This document shows positions 13,560-13,958 of a stretch of DNA of 13,958 nt, piece by piece (within the stretch, counting starts at the first letter, position 1; every line of letters begins with the position of its first letter). Source of the DNA: JAHEJB01 sp041748175 (lineage in GTDB: Bacteria; Bacteroidota; Rhodothermia; Rhodothermales; Rubricoccaceae); the NCBI GenBank assembly GCA_041748175.1, contig JBGTDU010000100.1, forward strand, positions 1 through 13,958, written 5' to 3'. Made by a program: the position numbers and the translations under genes. The notes beneath the pieces were generated by a model. The model was not told where the DNA came from. It saw only the letters and a list, made by a program, of their open reading frames with translations, and did not search any database.

Positions 13560-13958
13560 CTACTGCTGTTTGGCGCACGCGAAATAGAGTACGCTGAACC
13601 ACTCCTCGGCGTCCGTCCATTCGTGGACGAGTTCTAGATCAGCGAACTTCGCCAACGTTATCATGTCGATTACGTCGAACTTGTAGGAGTTTTCCGTGTG
13701 CACGTAATCGCCTGAATTAAACCAGAACGTCTCATCATCAATGTGAACGGCTTGATCGCGTGTGCTTACCAGATGCATTTCGATGCGGCTCTTTTCAGCA
13801 TTGTAGCACGCTCGATGATCGAACGCGTCCGTGTCGAAATCGGCTCCCAGTTCGCGGTTCAGGCGCGTCAGGATGTTCAGATTGAACGCGGCCGTCACAC
13901 CTTCCGGGTCGTCATACGCCCGTTCAAGAACCAGCCGGTCTTTCTTCCGGTCGATGCC
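13560..13958 (-). CDS. egtD: L-histidine N-alpha-methyltransferase EgtD, C-terminal part (5' end outside window)
   Basis: EgtD trimethylates histidine to hercynine with S-adenosylmethionine, the first step of ergothioneine synthesis. The frame is open to the window edge, giving 132 visible residues. Family features are GIDRKKD, ERAYDDPEGVTAAFNLNILTRLNRELGADFD, DHRACYNAEKSRIEMHLVS, FWFNSGDYVHTENSYKF and a late ELVHEWTDAEEWFSVLYFAC. Together these match the conserved C-terminal half, including the substrate-facing RIEM region. The SAM-binding N-terminal half lies beyond the window. No EgtB-like sulfoxide synthase is visible here, though it could lie upstream outside the window. Confidence 0.9.
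   Translation of the reverse strand, partial: GIDRKKDRLVLERAYDDPEGVTAAFNLNILTRLNRELGADFDTDAFDHRACYNAEKSRIEMHLVSTRDQAVHIDDETFWFNSGDYVHTENSYKFDVIDMITLAKFADLELVHEWTDAEEWFSVLYFACAKQQ

Overview
The window looks like a chromosomal stretch from a GC-rich (roughly 58-60% by eye), Gram-negative-type bacterium that is probably uncultivated. Four features suggest this: lipobox-bearing exported proteins, a SPOR-domain envelope protein, an NtrC-type sigma-54 activator, and an M28 glutaminyl-cyclase-like lipoprotein of a kind I know mainly from Bacteroidetes and relatives. I cannot place it in a phylum from sequence alone. Most starts lack a strong Shine-Dalgarno (nhaC is an exception). No rRNA, tRNA, CRISPR array or insertion sequence was seen.

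Layout. (1) 1-3419: the 3' end of a cyanophycin synthetase gene (cphA) converges on an NhaC-type Na+/H+ antiporter, with a perfect-stem inverted repeat between them. A DUF433/DUF5615 toxin-antitoxin pair and a YegP-type protein follow, all on the minus strand. (2) 3625-6289, plus strand: a second cyanophycin-synthetase-like protein that keeps an N-terminal CphA-like segment and the Mur-ligase half but has no room for the ATP-grasp domain. It overlaps a downstream M28 glutaminyl-cyclase-like lipoprotein gene by 8 bases. (3) 6290-6502: a non-coding junction filled with short G-rich repeats. (4) 6503-8433, minus strand: a BtuF-like binding lipoprotein and its FecCD/BtuC-type permease, with no ATPase gene. 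(5) 8505-9668, plus: a diacylglycerol/lipid kinase whose reading frame contains a C-rich version of the same short repeat. (6) 9762-11153, plus: a sigma-54-dependent response regulator with a GAFTDA loop. (7) 11302-12680, plus: deoC and a SPOR-domain lipoprotein gene, overlapping by one base. (8) 12701-13958, minus: a polyphosphate-glucokinase-type ROK kinase and the C-terminal part of the histidine methyltransferase EgtD.

How the genes fit together. The clearest theme is peptide-ligase chemistry. A cyanophycin synthetase lies about 3.1 kb from a Mur-ligase-only relative, which is translationally coupled to a zinc lipoprotein of the glutaminyl cyclase/aminopeptidase fold. The other genes form separate small operons: metal-chelate or cobalamin uptake, toxin-antitoxin, nucleoside catabolism plus envelope, and polyphosphate-linked sugar phosphorylation plus ergothioneine. 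The two most interesting points are the Mur-ligase-only CphA relative and the low-complexity repeat family, which occurs both between genes and in frame inside the lipid kinase.
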